A DNA stretch of 46,499 nucleotides from Candidatus Auribacterota bacterium (GCA_023144635.1 JAGLFH010000053.1:1-46499), one strand, 5' to 3'; numbered from the stretch's first letter, positions 6,536 through 15,028 are shown. Numbers and translations: made by a program. Notes: generated by a model from the sequence alone, not told the origin.

Positions 6536-8383
6536 TCAGCCGTCTATATGCTCATGCTCCATAACCTTAAAAACATACTCTTCTATTTTTGAGATATCTT
6601 CAAAGCGCACATCAATACCAAGAACACCTTTTAATTCATCTTTTTTATCTTTTACAATAAGACTTGATACGGTCATACATAGAGAAGAATCAATCTTTGA
6701 TGTAAAAAGATCCGTTGCAAAAAGGTCACCATTTTGTATAGGTTGTTTAAACCACTTCCTGTCAGAAAAATTCTGTTTTTCAGGAAATTGTTTGTCATAT
6801 TCACTTTTTTTATAAGGCTGTGTTATGTTATCCGTTAACTGCATACCATTGGTATCCGTTGCACAGATGAACTGAATAAAAGAATACTCTTTTATGATCT
6901 CCTGCATGGCTTCTTCCATTTTCTTTTTTTGCATAGATTGAATCCGTTTATCTGAAAGAAGATGGTTTAGTATATCAATAGATGCTTTTTGGGCTTTAAC
7001 CTTTAGTTTATTAAGTTCTGATTCAAAAAACTGTGGAAAATGTATTTTTACTCCTTCAAGCATCTCATTTTCAGAAATAGAAGTTATCCTGTGGTTTTCA
7101 TACTGCTTATCTACCCAGCGTTTTATATGAAAAACCTGTGGATTTATCTTTTTAATGCACTTTTCACCTTTTAAACCAAAATAATCATTTATCCAGCGCG
7201 CGATACCTGCACTACCTGATTTATCTGTTATTGCTACTCTCAAAGGCCTTCCAAGAAGTTTATCGGTATCAAAAATATTATAGATCTCTTCATTTTTTAA
7301 TATACCGTCAGCATGGATCCCTGCCCTTGTCACATTAAAATCTTTACCAACAAGCGGATAATTATCCGGTATTTTAAAGCCCATGTTCTTTTGTGTATAT
7401 TCAGCAACCTTTGTTATCACATCTATATCAACAGGCTCTTCTATTTGTGCTAACCCGCAAAGCTCTACTATTAATCCTTCCACAGGAGGATTGCCTGTAC
7501 GTTCACCAAATCCGAGAAATGTACCGTTTGCTGCACATGCTCCGTAATGCCATGCCGTTGATGCATTAATAAGCACTTTATGGAAATCGTTATGACCGTG
7601 CCATTCTAACCATTCAGAAGGAAAGTCAGCATATTTTCTTAATCCTGCAATTATCTTAGGAACACTTCTAGGAAGCATTGCACCTACATACGGAACACCA
7701 AAACCAAGCGTATCACAAGCTCTTATTTTTATTGTCATCTTACTTTCATCAGCAAGCTTTCTAAGTTCCTGAGCAAAAGGTATTACAAAACCGAAAAAAT
7801 CAGCCCTTGTAATATCTTCAAAGTGACATCTTGGAATAATACCTTCACTTAATGAATGTTTAACCACTGCAAGATAATCTTCCAAAGCCTGCTTGCGCGA
7901 TTTTTTAAGTTTCAAGAAAATATGGTAATCAGAACATGATGTAAGAATACCTGTTTCTTTAAGGTTCATTTGTTTGACAAGCTCAAAATCCTTTATAACA
8001 GCACGGATCCATCCTGTTACTTCAGGAAATCTGTATCCTTTTTCAATACATTTTTCAACAGCATCTTTATCTTTTTTGCTGTATAAAAAGAACTCTGTCT
8101 GCCTGATAAGCCCTTTTTCACCGCTTAATTTATGCATAAAATCAAACAGTTCAACGATCTGTTCCACTTTATAAGGAGGCCGTGACTGCTGACCATCTCT
8201 AAATGTCGTATCTGTTATCCATATTTCTTCAGGCATCGAAGGGAGCTCAAAAGTATTATCAAAAAACACCCGTGGTACATGTTTATAAGGAAAAGCATCT
8301 CTAAAAAGATTTGGCTCTTTGACATTCTGCACTTCAAAATCACCATGAAAAAATTTCCTTGTGTTATACTTTTTATCTTTCAT
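6536..8383 (-). CDS. Isopropylmalate/homocitrate/Re-citrate synthase-like enzyme with C-terminal Cache-like domain
   Basis: The protein has 615 residues. Residues ~50-400 form an HMGL/DRE-TIM barrel: DTTFRDGQQ (58-65) carries the metal and acid residues, WHGHNDFH the HxH metal ligands, and GERTGNPPVEGL the family loop. DKSGSAGIARWI resembles the homocitrate-synthase C-terminal subdomain. The last ~150 residues (IQFICATDTNGMQLTDNI..., then ...SSLIVKDKKDELKGVLGIDVRFED) resemble a PDC/Cache ligand-binding domain, though no membrane segment is present. The family condenses acetyl-CoA with a 2-oxoacid; some members with this divergent barrel are Re-citrate synthases. No leucine or lysine genes are adjacent. 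The start has a strong GAGGAGA. The exact substrate is not determined. Confidence 0.75.
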   Translation of the reverse strand: MKDKKYNTRKFFHGDFEVQNVKEPNLFRDAFPYKHVPRVFFDNTFELPSMPEEIWITDTTFRDGQQSRPPYKVEQIVELFDFMHKLSGEKGLIRQTEFFLYSKKDKDAVEKCIEKGYRFPEVTGWIRAVIKDFELVKQMNLKETGILTSCSDYHIFLKLKKSRKQALEDYLAVVKHSLSEGIIPRCHFEDITRADFFGFVIPFAQELRKLADESKMTIKIRACDTLGFGVPYVGAMLPRSVPKIIAGLRKYADFPSEWLEWHGHNDFHKVLINASTAWHYGACAANGTFLGFGERTGNPPVEGLIVELCGLAQIEEPVDIDVITKVAEYTQKNMGFKIPDNYPLVGKDFNVTRAGIHADGILKNEEIYNIFDTDKLLGRPLRVAITDKSGSAGIARWINDYFGLKGEKCIKKINPQVFHIKRWVDKQYENHRITSISENEMLEGVKIHFPQFFESELNKLKVKAQKASIDILNHLLSDKRIQSMQKKKMEEAMQEIIKEYSFIQFICATDTNGMQLTDNITQPYKKSEYDKQFPEKQNFSDRKWFKQPIQNGDLFATDLFTSKIDSSLCMTVSSLIVKDKKDELKGVLGIDVRFEDISKIEEYVFKVMEHEHIDG

Positions 8384-8597
8384 ATTATTCTCCTCAATTT
8401 TTTATTTTTGAAATGGAGAGTTTATTATAGGGAATTTTTTGGAGTAGTCAAGAATTAACCTAAAATTCATTTATCATAGAACATAAAAACCTCTCTTCTG
8501 CAAGTATTTCCAAAAAATTCATTATATTCTTTCAGTTACAAAAATATTGACATTACAGTCCTTTATTCGTTAAATAGTGAGATATTTTTTAACTCTT
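8384..8597. other. Spacer between synthase gene and tRNA-Arg
   Basis: Together with 8672-8827 this makes about 440 bp without a protein gene, interrupted by tRNA-Arg. It must hold the divergent promoters for the synthase and the tRNA-rph side. I see no clear consensus pair. Confidence 0.4.
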
Positions 8598-8671
8598 GCG
8601 CCCATAGCTCAATTGGATAGAGTACCAGCCTCCGGAGCTGGGGGTTGGCCGTTCGAATCGGCCTGGGCGCA
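8598..8671 (+). tRNA. tRNA-Arg (CCG)
   Basis: A complete cloverleaf: acceptor GCGCCCA/TGGGCGC, anticodon stem CCAGC/GCTGG with loop CTCCGGA (anticodon CCG), T-arm GGCCG-TTCGAAT-CGGCC, discriminator A. CCA is not encoded. Confidence 0.95.
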
Positions 8672-8679
8672 ATTTCATT

Positions 8680-8820
8680 AAAAAGCTAGACAAAAGAAGT
8701 TAGAAAACAGAAGATAGAAATTAGAATAAATTATTAAGAACAGAAGAAAGCAAAGAAACAGATAATCAATAAAACTTCGATTTTTATACTTTTCTTCTTC
8801 TGATAGCTAAACGCTGAAGG
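8680..8820. repeat. Islands of degenerate short words (AGAAGNTAGAA and CTGATAGCTAAACGCTGAAGG types)
   Basis: Between tRNA-Arg and rph, 8683-8752 repeats variants of AGAAGTTAGAAAACAGAAGA with a period near 8 nt. Then 8797-8820 repeats CTGATAGCTAAACGCTGAAG-like words. The same style of degenerate repetition recurs at 1937-2130, 21579-21655 and 29030-29143. Purpose unknown. Confidence 0.45.
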
Positions 8821-8827
8821 CTAAATT

Positions 8828-9562
8828 ATGGAAAGATCTGATAACAGAAATAACGATGAAATAAGACCTGTTTCTTTTGAAAAAGATATACAGATCCATC
8901 CTGACGGTTCTTGCCTTGTCACAATGGGAAAGACAAAAGTGATCTGTTCAGTCTTTATACAGAATTCCGTTCCTAAATGGATGTCAAATGATTCTATGGG
9001 CTGGGCAACATGTGAATATGACATGCTTCCGGGTGCAACAAATCAGAGGAATATGCGTGATTCTGTAAGAGGAAAAGTAAATGGACGCACCTCTGAAATA
9101 AAACGTATTATCGGCCGTTCAATGAGATCTATTCTAAATTTAAAAAAGATCCCGGGTAAAACTATATGGATAGATTGTGATGTACTACAGGCAGACGGAG
9201 GCACAAGGACAGCCTCTATTAGTGGTGCCTATACAGCACTTAAGCTTGCTGTTGAAAAAGGCTTACATGAAAAAACCATTTCACAAAACCCGATAGAAGA
9301 TTCTGTTGCTGCAATAAGTGTAGGCATCTGCAATAATACTCTTATGCTTGATCTTGATTATAAAGAAGATTCTTGTGCTGAAGCTGATATGAACATTGTT
9401 ATGAGCGGCTCAGGTAACTTTGTAGAAATACAGGCAACAGGTGAAAAACACCCCTTTACAGAAGATGAATTTCTAAACGCTCTTAAGCTCGCTAAAAAAG
9501 GAATATTGTGTATCCTAAAAAAACAAGGGGAGGTCACATATGAAAATCCTTCTGGCAAGTAA
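8828..9562 (+). CDS. rph: Ribonuclease PH
   Basis: The 244 residues are close to the usual ~240. It is a phosphate-dependent 3'-5' exoribonuclease that trims tRNA 3' tails. Family motifs visible are RPVSFEKDIQIHPDGSCLV at the N-terminus, the RNA-binding segment QRNMRDSVRGKVNGRTSEIKR, and the phosphorolytic site CDVLQADGGTRTASISGAY. GAAGG lies 8 nt before the ATG. It is followed by rdgB with a 23-bp overlap, an arrangement common in bacteria. The tRNAs in this window need CCA addition and 3' trimming, consistent with this role. Confidence 0.95.
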   Translation: MERSDNRNNDEIRPVSFEKDIQIHPDGSCLVTMGKTKVICSVFIQNSVPKWMSNDSMGWATCEYDMLPGATNQRNMRDSVRGKVNGRTSEIKRIIGRSMRSILNLKKIPGKTIWIDCDVLQADGGTRTASISGAYTALKLAVEKGLHEKTISQNPIEDSVAAISVGICNNTLMLDLDYKEDSCAEADMNIVMSGSGNFVEIQATGEKHPFTEDEFLNALKLAKKGILCILKKQGEVTYENPSGK

Positions 9563-10154
9563 CAATAAGCACAAACTTATCGAATTTAAAGCTCTTTTAG
9601 AGCCTGAGGGAATAGAAGTCGTAGGCTTGTCTGATATGCCTGAGAGTATCACTGTTGAAGAAACAGGAAATACTTTTTTGGAAAACTCTATTTTAAAAGC
9701 AAGAGCTGCTTTTACTGCTTTCGGTCTTCCATCTGTTGCAGATGATTCCGGTCTTGAAGTCGTTGCTCTTGATAATAAGCCTGGCATCTTTTCATCTCGG
9801 TTTGCCGGAGTTGATGCAACCGATGAAAAAAACATTCAAAAGCTTCTGGAAGAGATGAAAAACATCTCTATTGGTAAACGACAGGCACAATTCGTATGCG
9901 ACGCAGTCTTCGTAACAGGCCTTGATGATGAAACAAGTTTTGCAGAAGGAATAACAGAAGGTGAAATAACATTTGAACCCAAAGGAGATAAAGGTTTCGG
10001 GTATGATCCTGTATTTTTTTATCCTCCACTTCAAAAGACTTTTGGAGAGATCCCTATGGATGAAAAAAACAAGATCAGCCACAGATTCAAAGCCACTCAG
10101 GCAATCAAATATAAAATAGTAAAATTTTGCAAATCAGGTCATGACACCCAATGA
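9540..10154 (+). CDS. rdgB: XTP/dITP pyrophosphatase (RdgB/HAM1)
   Basis: This 204-residue enzyme hydrolyses non-canonical purine NTPs (XTP, ITP, dITP) to the monophosphates and so keeps them out of nucleic acids. The motifs are LLASNNKHKLIEF at the start, VADDSGLEVVALD (metal site), FSSRFAG, GFGYDPVFFYP and KNKISHR. The gene begins inside the end of rph, with a strong GGGGAGG before its ATG. Its last four bases ATGA are shared with the following glycosyltransferase. The three genes are therefore translationally coupled. Confidence 0.95.
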   Translation: MKILLASNNKHKLIEFKALLEPEGIEVVGLSDMPESITVEETGNTFLENSILKARAAFTAFGLPSVADDSGLEVVALDNKPGIFSSRFAGVDATDEKNIQKLLEEMKNISIGKRQAQFVCDAVFVTGLDDETSFAEGITEGEITFEPKGDKGFGYDPVFFYPPLQKTFGEIPMDEKNKISHRFKATQAIKYKIVKFCKSGHDTQ

Positions 10155-11248
10155 ACACAGCTCTTGTGCATGACTGGTTAAACGGGATGAGAGGCGGAGA
10201 AAAAGTCCTTGAACATATTTGTTCTCTTTTTCCCAACGCCCCTATCTTCACACTACATAGTGAAAAGAATAAAATTTCTGAGATCATTAATGCTCACAAA
10301 ACAAGTAATTCTTTCATACAAAATCTTCCTTTTAAAAAAAGTATTTATCGTTATTATCTTCCTCTTTTTCCAAAAGCTATCGAAAAATTTAAGTTTGATG
10401 ATTTTGATCTGGCAATAAGCACATCTCATTGTGCAGCTAAAGGAATAAAAGTGGACAATTCCACTTGTCATATCTGCTACTGCTTTACACCTATGCGGTA
10501 TGTTTGGTCTCTTGCAGATCAGTATTTTGGAAAAAACCCTGTAAAAAGAGCTTTATTAAAACCTTTTTTGTCATATTTAAAAAAATGGGATTTTGAGAGC
10601 TCAAAACGTGTAAACCGCTTTATAACAATTTCTAAAACAACACAAAAAAGAATAAAGGCTTTTTATGGAAGAGAATCTTCTATTATCTATCCGCCATGTA
10701 ATATCCCTTTTTCTCCAGTTAATGATAAAGAAGATTTTTATCTCATAATATCAGCGCTTGTTCCTTATAAAAAAATAGATCTTGCTATTAATGTATTTAA
10801 TGAACTTAAATACCCGCTAAAAATAGCAGGCTCAGGACCTGACGAAAAAAGGCTTAAAAAAATAGCAGGTCCTAATATTTCTTTTTCAGGCTGGATAAGT
10901 GAAGATGAAAAAATTGATCTTTATAAAAAAGCAAAAGCTTTTATCTTCCCCGGTGTTGAAGATTTTGGTATAACCCCTCTTGAATCGATATCATGTGGAA
11001 CACCTGTTATAGCGCTTAAAGAAGGTGGAGCATTAGAGACAATAAATGAAGAAACCGGTATATTTTTTGATTCTCAATCTGAACAATCCCTAAAAGAAGC
11101 TGTTTTAAAATTTCACAAAAACCCTTTCTCAATTCAGACAAAGCCGGATTATTTTGATAAATTTTCACCTGCTGCATTCAAAGAAAACATAAAAACGACT
11201 ATAGCTGATACTTTTACTGCTTTCAAAAAAGGTAAACTTATCTTCTGA
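10151..11248 (+). CDS. Family 4 glycosyltransferase (GT-B fold)
   Basis: This 365-residue cytoplasmic glycosyltransferase resembles WbaZ/WbdC-like mannosyltransferases. The N-terminal domain opens with LVHDWLNGMRGGEKVLE and has YCFTPMRYVWSLADQY. The C-terminal domain carries LIISALVPYKKIDLAI, the E-x7-E nucleotide-sugar site EDFGITPLESISCGTPVIA, and a glycine-rich donor loop. It probably adds a sugar to an O-antigen, capsule or glycan precursor; donor and acceptor cannot be read. It overlaps rdgB by ATGA, which suggests co-transcription rather than a shared pathway. Confidence 0.85.
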   Translation: MNTALVHDWLNGMRGGEKVLEHICSLFPNAPIFTLHSEKNKISEIINAHKTSNSFIQNLPFKKSIYRYYLPLFPKAIEKFKFDDFDLAISTSHCAAKGIKVDNSTCHICYCFTPMRYVWSLADQYFGKNPVKRALLKPFLSYLKKWDFESSKRVNRFITISKTTQKRIKAFYGRESSIIYPPCNIPFSPVNDKEDFYLIISALVPYKKIDLAINVFNELKYPLKIAGSGPDEKRLKKIAGPNISFSGWISEDEKIDLYKKAKAFIFPGVEDFGITPLESISCGTPVIALKEGGALETINEETGIFFDSQSEQSLKEAVLKFHKNPFSIQTKPDYFDKFSPAAFKENIKTTIADTFTAFKKGKLIF

Positions 11249-11293
11249 AAACTATAATAAAAAAACTCTCATAAAAGGAATACACCTACGTCG

Positions 11294-11324
11294 TTACACG
11301 GGTTCTCTTCCCGTTGGGAAACCA
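11294..11324 (+). other. Inverted partial copy of the tRNA-Glu T-arm/3' end
   Basis: ACACGGGTTC-TC-TTCCCGTTGGG on the plus strand matches the T-arm and 3' acceptor start of tRNA-Glu, which lies on the minus strand at 11369-11441, with two mismatches (CGATT becomes CTCTT). It forms its own T-like hairpin ACGGG-TTCTCTT-CCCGT and is followed by AAACCA. It is not a full tRNA. Confidence 0.5.
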
Positions 11325-11367
11325 CTAAAAAAAAAGGGAATCCTTCTTTCGAAGAACTCCTTTTTTT
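11325..11367 (-). terminator. Intrinsic terminator for the tRNA-Glu end of the frr operon
   Basis: On the minus strand, directly after tRNA-Glu, an imperfect hairpin (core AAGAA/TTCTT, outer AAAAGG/CCTTTT) is followed by nine T residues. The plus strand also has a T7 run after it, so it may also serve the glycosyltransferase operon arriving from the left. Confidence 0.65.
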
Positions 11368-11368
11368 A

Positions 11369-11441
11369 CGACCCCAACGGGAATCGAACCCGTGTTGCAG
11401 GGATGAAAACCCTGTGTCCTAGTCCCCTAGACGATGGGGTC
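11369..11441 (-). tRNA. tRNA-Glu (TTC)
   Basis: Minus-strand cloverleaf: acceptor GACCCCA/TGGGGTC, anticodon stem CAGGG/CCCTG with loop TTTTCAT (anticodon TTC), T-arm ACGGG-TTCGATT-CCCGT, discriminator G as usual for tRNA-Glu. CCA is not encoded. It lies 30 bp downstream of tRNA-Lys. Confidence 0.95.
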
Positions 11442-11471
11442 AAACTTTAAAAAACTTATAAAAAATTAAAT

Positions 11472-11544
11472 TGAGCCGCGTTGGATTCGAACCAACGACC
11501 CACGCCTTAAAAGGGCGTTGCTCTACCAACTGAGCTAGCGGCCC
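11472..11544 (-). tRNA. tRNA-Lys (TTT)
   Basis: Minus-strand cloverleaf: acceptor GGGCCGC/GCGGCTC with one G-U pair, anticodon stem ACGCC/GGCGT with loop CTTTTAA (anticodon TTT), T-arm GTTGG-TTCGAAT-CCAAC, discriminator A. CCA is not encoded. It follows frr by 74 bp on the same strand and may be read from the rpsB promoter. Confidence 0.95.
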
Positions 11545-11618
11545 AATATATAAAAAAACTATTAAATACACTCTATAAAAAGTGAACAAACAAAGGAAGG
11601 TATTATAAAGTAATATAT

Positions 11619-12179
11619 TTATATTTCAAGTATTTCTTTTTCTTTTTTATGAAGAATACTATCTATCTCTTTTATATACTTATCTGTCTCTTCCTGAACT
11701 TTTTTCTCACCTTCAAATTTATCATCTTCCGTAAGGAGTTTATCTTTTTCTTGCTTCTTTATAATATCATTTACATCCCTGCGAATATTTCGTACTGCAA
11801 TCTTCCCGTCTTCTGCCTTCTTCTTAATGATCTTAATTAGCTCTTTTCGTCTTTCCTCGCTAAGATCCGGCACTGGAAGACGTATTGCTTTGCCGTCAAC
11901 AACCGGATTAATACCTACATTTGCTGATGTTATAGCTTTAGATACAGCTGTTACCGATGAAGGATCCCATGGAGTTATGACCATCATCCTCGGCTCAGGT
12001 ATTGAAATACCAGCAAGGCTTTTTATAGGCGTTGGCGTTCCATAATAATCAACGATAATACTATCGACAAGAGCAGGACTTGCTTTTCCAGTACGTATTC
12101 CTGAAAAATCTTTATGCATTATATCAATTGTTTTTTTCATTTTTGAATCACATTCTGCAAGTATCTCGGGTAAAGACAT
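11619..12179 (-). CDS. frr: Ribosome recycling factor
   Basis: The 186 residues match the usual ~185. With EF-G it splits post-termination ribosomes. Conserved parts are KDFSGIRTGKASPALVDSI, the hinge and domain II segment VDYYGTPTPIKSLAGISIPEPRMMVITPWD, and the C-terminal helix DLSEERRKELIKIIKKKAEDGKIAVRNIRRD. A strong AAGGAGGGA precedes the ATG. It is last of the rpsB-tsf-pyrH-frr protein genes, the canonical bacterial order; two tRNAs follow instead of the more usual uppS-cdsA. Confidence 0.97.
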   Translation of the reverse strand: MSLPEILAECDSKMKKTIDIMHKDFSGIRTGKASPALVDSIIVDYYGTPTPIKSLAGISIPEPRMMVITPWDPSSVTAVSKAITSANVGINPVVDGKAIRLPVPDLSEERRKELIKIIKKKAEDGKIAVRNIRRDVNDIIKKQEKDKLLTEDDKFEGEKKVQEETDKYIKEIDSILHKKEKEILEI

Positions 12180-12199
12180 CTGTCCCTCCTTAAATAATA

Positions 12200-12919
12200 T
12201 CAGCTAATAATAGTTCCTACGTTTTTCCCTTTAACAGCATTAGCAATATTTCCGGGTATCTTCATACTTAAAACAATTATCGGAAGATCATTTTCCATAC
12301 ATAGTGAAACTGCCGTAAGATCCATTACCTTTAATTTGTTCTTTATCACTTCTAAATAGCTAAGTTTTGAAAGCCTTTTTGCATTTTTATTTTTAACTGG
12401 GTCTGATGTATATACACCATTTACTTTTGTAGCTTTTACAAGCACCTGGGCACCTATTTCATTTGCACGAAGAGCTGCAGCAGTATCTGTTGTGAAATAT
12501 GGATTCCCGGTACCGCCTGCTATAATTACAATTCTTCCTTTTTCAAGGTGGCGTACAGCACGGCGCTTTATAAACGGCTCAGCTATCTCTTTAACCTCAA
12601 TGGCCGTTAATACCCTTGTAGGAGTATTTAACTTTTCAAGTGCATCCTGCAAAGCAACCGCATTTAAAATAGTTGCAAGCATACCCATGTAATCTGCGGT
12701 TATCCTATCAATGCCTTTTTTACTCTCATGTCCACCGCGATATATGTTTCCTGCACCAATAACAACCGCTATCTCTATACCCAGATTGTGAACCTTTTTA
12801 ATGCGTTTTGCTATATCACGGACTTCAACAGGATCAATACCAAAACCACGTTTTCCCTGTAAAGCTTCACCGCTTAATTTTAATAAGATCCTTTTATATT
12901 TAAGACGCATCTTTGCCAT
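12200..12919 (-). CDS. pyrH: UMP kinase
   Basis: The 239 residues form an amino-acid-kinase fold. It phosphorylates UMP to UDP as a hexamer regulated by GTP and UTP. Motifs: [80 protein letters not shown], and [19 protein letters not shown] precedes the ATG. It is 20 bp upstream of frr and about 96 bp downstream of tsf. Confidence 0.97.
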   Translation of the reverse strand: MAKMRLKYKRILLKLSGEALQGKRGFGIDPVEVRDIAKRIKKVHNLGIEIAVVIGAGNIYRGGHESKKGIDRITADYMGMLATILNAVALQDALEKLNTPTRVLTAIEVKEIAEPFIKRRAVRHLEKGRIVIIAGGTGNPYFTTDTAAALRANEIGAQVLVKATKVNGVYTSDPVKNKNAKRLSKLSYLEVIKNKLKVMDLTAVSLCMENDLPIIVLSMKIPGNIANAVKGKNVGTIIS

Positions 12920-12990
12920 TAAACACTTCCTGTTTTTTAAATCAGTTAAAACAGATTAATAATACACTTAAATACAAATATTGAAAATAG

Positions 12991-13010
12991 TTCTTTCAAC
13001 AAAATAAATT
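12991..13010 (+). repeat. 20-bp exact repeat, copy 2
   Basis: Identical to 6222-6241; here it lies in the pyrH-tsf spacer just past the tsf stop codon. Unknown role; possibly chance in AT-rich DNA. Confidence 0.4.
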
Positions 13011-13015
13011 AAAAA

Positions 13016-13894
13016 TTATTCTTCACCAAGTACAAAACGCACAAAACAAGAAACATCAATTGTATCATCAACTTTTTTTGCTATCTCAGCCACATAATCT
13101 AAAACTTTCATTTTCGGCTCTTTAATATATGGTTGATGAATAAGACAGACCTCGGAAAAATATTTTTTTATTTTTCCATCAACTATCTTATCCATAATAT
13201 GCTCTGGCTTTCCTTTGATCTGAGCTTTATGGATCTCTTTTTCTTTTTCTAATAGATCATCAGGAATATCTTCTTCACGTATATACATAGGCGAAGAGGC
13301 AGCAATCTGCATACAAAGATTTTTTTTCATTTCTTTTACTTCATCATTATCTGCTGATTCTGCTTTTCCGCATGATACTTTTACAAGAACACCTATTCTT
13401 CCACCCATATGAATATAGCTTTCAACAGAGCCTTTATCATCACTTGTCAGACATTCCAATCTTCTTATTCTTAAGTTCTCGCCGATCTTTCCAGTTATCT
13501 CCGTTAGTGCATCCTGGACTGTCTGAGAAGTATTCTTTGAAAAGTTTTGAGTTAAAAGTTCCTCTACATTCTTTGTTTTGTTCTTTTCAACATGAACTGC
13601 AAGATCATTAACAAATTCCTGAAACATTTCGTTGCGTGCAACAAAATCTGTCTCAGAATTTACTTCTACAAGCACTCCTGTTTTTGAGTCGCTTGATATT
13701 TTAGATGATATAAGGCCTTCCTTAGTATCACGGCCGCTTCTTTTTGCAGCCACAGCTTTTCCCTTTTTACGAAGGATCTCTATAGCTTTCTCCATCTCTC
13801 CTTCAGACTCAACAAGAGCTGTTTTACAATCCATCATACCTACATTTGTTTTATCTCTTAACTCTTTTACCAGACTCGCTGTTATCTCAGCCAT
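13016..13894 (-). CDS. tsf: Elongation factor Ts
   Basis: This 292-residue protein is the guanine nucleotide exchange factor for EF-Tu. The N-terminal UBA-like module has VKELRDKTNVGMMDCKTALVESEGEMEKAIEILRKKG, where T-D-V-G-M-M-D/E-C-K-x-A-L is the EF-Tu contact. Two dimerisation subdomains follow (VEVNSETDFVARNEMF and the C-terminal half). KGAGG-like AAAGGAGA precedes the ATG. It lies 33 bp after rpsB, so both are probably co-transcribed and balanced. Confidence 0.97.
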   Translation of the reverse strand: MAEITASLVKELRDKTNVGMMDCKTALVESEGEMEKAIEILRKKGKAVAAKRSGRDTKEGLISSKISSDSKTGVLVEVNSETDFVARNEMFQEFVNDLAVHVEKNKTKNVEELLTQNFSKNTSQTVQDALTEITGKIGENLRIRRLECLTSDDKGSVESYIHMGGRIGVLVKVSCGKAESADNDEVKEMKKNLCMQIAASSPMYIREEDIPDDLLEKEKEIHKAQIKGKPEHIMDKIVDGKIKKYFSEVCLIHQPYIKEPKMKVLDYVAEIAKKVDDTIDVSCFVRFVLGEE

Positions 13895-13927
13895 TTTTAA
13901 AATCTCCTTTAATTCAAAATAAACTTT

Positions 13928-14869
13928 TTATTCTTTAGCTGTTACTTTTTCTTTATTGGAATCTTCTGAGGAAGCTTTTTCTTTTTTTACATCTGCTATT
14001 TTCTCTTTTTTTACTTTTATATTCTTTTCTACTTTTTTAGGTTTCTTATGATCTTTAGCTTTAGCAGGACTTTTTGTCTTTGCTTTTGCTTCAGCTTCTT
14101 TAGCTTTTGCAGCAGCCTGTTTTGCTTCTCTTTCTTTTCTCTGTTCTTCTTCTTTCTTCTGACGTGAAAGACGGACCTGCTCATATTTTTCCTGTCCTGT
14201 AAGAATAGAAGCATGTATTTTTGAAAGAATATAACGAATTGAACGGATAGCATCATCATTACCCGGAATGACGTGATCAACTATATCAGGATCACAATTT
14301 GTATCAACAATTGCTATTACAGGAATATTTAATTTTCTCGCTTCTGCAACTGCTATTGCCTCACGCCTTACATCAACAATAAAAACAAGAGCCGGAACCT
14401 GTTTCATATCTCTTATACCATCAAAGTTCCTATTGAGTTTTGCTTTTTCTTTTAAAATACCTGAAAGTTCTTTTTTCGTGATCTTGTCATATGTACCATC
14501 GAATTCCATCTTTTCATATTTTTCAAGCTTATCTATACTTGCACGTATAGTAGCATTATTTGTCAGCATTCCGCCTAACCATCTTTCAGTTACATAATAG
14601 TTACCTGTTTGAGTAGCTATCTCTTTTATGGCCTCTTTTGCCTGACGTTTTGTTCCTACAAAAAGTATTTTTCCACCATTTGCAACGAAACGATTTACGG
14701 TATCGCATGCTTTTTTAAGTTCTTCTACAGTTTTTTGAAGATTAATAATGTATATCCCTGCGCGTGCCTGGTAAATATACGGTTTCATATTAGGATTCCA
14801 GCGCTTTGTCTGGTGCCCAAAATGCACTCCAGATTCTAATAATTCACTCATACTAATATTTGTTGTCAC
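13928..14869 (-). CDS. rpsB: 30S ribosomal protein S2
   Basis: The 313 residues are longer than the ~240 typical. The S2 body is complete: MSELLESGVHFGHQTKRWNPNMKPYIY, GTKRQAKEAIKE, ERWLGGMLTN, DIVDHVIPGNDDAIRSI. From about residue 225 the protein adds a long Lys/Ala/Glu-rich tail (KEAEAKAKTKSPAKAKD...), which is low in complexity and probably disordered. Such tails occur in several phyla. The start is GTG with GGGAGG six bases upstream. It heads the rpsB-tsf-pyrH-frr operon, behind its own promoter and a structured leader. Confidence 0.96.
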   Translation of the reverse strand: MTTNISMSELLESGVHFGHQTKRWNPNMKPYIYQARAGIYIINLQKTVEELKKACDTVNRFVANGGKILFVGTKRQAKEAIKEIATQTGNYYVTERWLGGMLTNNATIRASIDKLEKYEKMEFDGTYDKITKKELSGILKEKAKLNRNFDGIRDMKQVPALVFIVDVRREAIAVAEARKLNIPVIAIVDTNCDPDIVDHVIPGNDDAIRSIRYILSKIHASILTGQEKYEQVRLSRQKKEEEQRKEREAKQAAAKAKEAEAKAKTKSPAKAKDHKKPKKVEKNIKVKKEKIADVKKEKASSEDSNKEKVTAKE

Positions 14870-15002
14870 AGCATGCCTCCCTTTTGCATAAACAGCACTT
14901 ATTATAGCTGTTCGTATGTATTTTTTAAGTTATTTACACTTTGCCTGATTCATAACCGGTAATAATCTGCTTTACTCGAGCGTTCTAACCAGCCGAAATC
15001 AA
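14870..15002 (-). promoter_or_regulatory. rpsB 5' leader (distal part)
   Basis: With the hairpin and promoter below, the 321 bp between the acyltransferase gene and rpsB contains no ORF of note. The predicted transcript has a leader of about 165 nt, long enough for the S2 autoregulation known from other bacteria. I cannot match it to a specific published leader motif. Confidence 0.4.
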
Positions 15003-15028
15003 GTAAGAAACGTCTACATGACGCTTAC
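15003..15028 (-). promoter_or_regulatory. Hairpin in the rpsB leader
   Basis: On the minus strand GTAAG-CGTC-ATGTA-GACG-TTT-CTTAC forms a 9-bp stem with a 3-nt bulge, right after the predicted transcription start. Position suggests regulation or mRNA stability. Confidence 0.45.

Noticed and set aside
6381-6815. Plus-strand open frame of 144 codons
   Set aside because: Its first part is the palindromic repeat copy B and the rest is antisense to the synthase gene.
13928-14280. Lys/Ala/Glu-rich tail of S2 as a frameshift fusion
   Set aside because: The frame is continuous, codon use is normal and such tails are known in S2 of several phyla.
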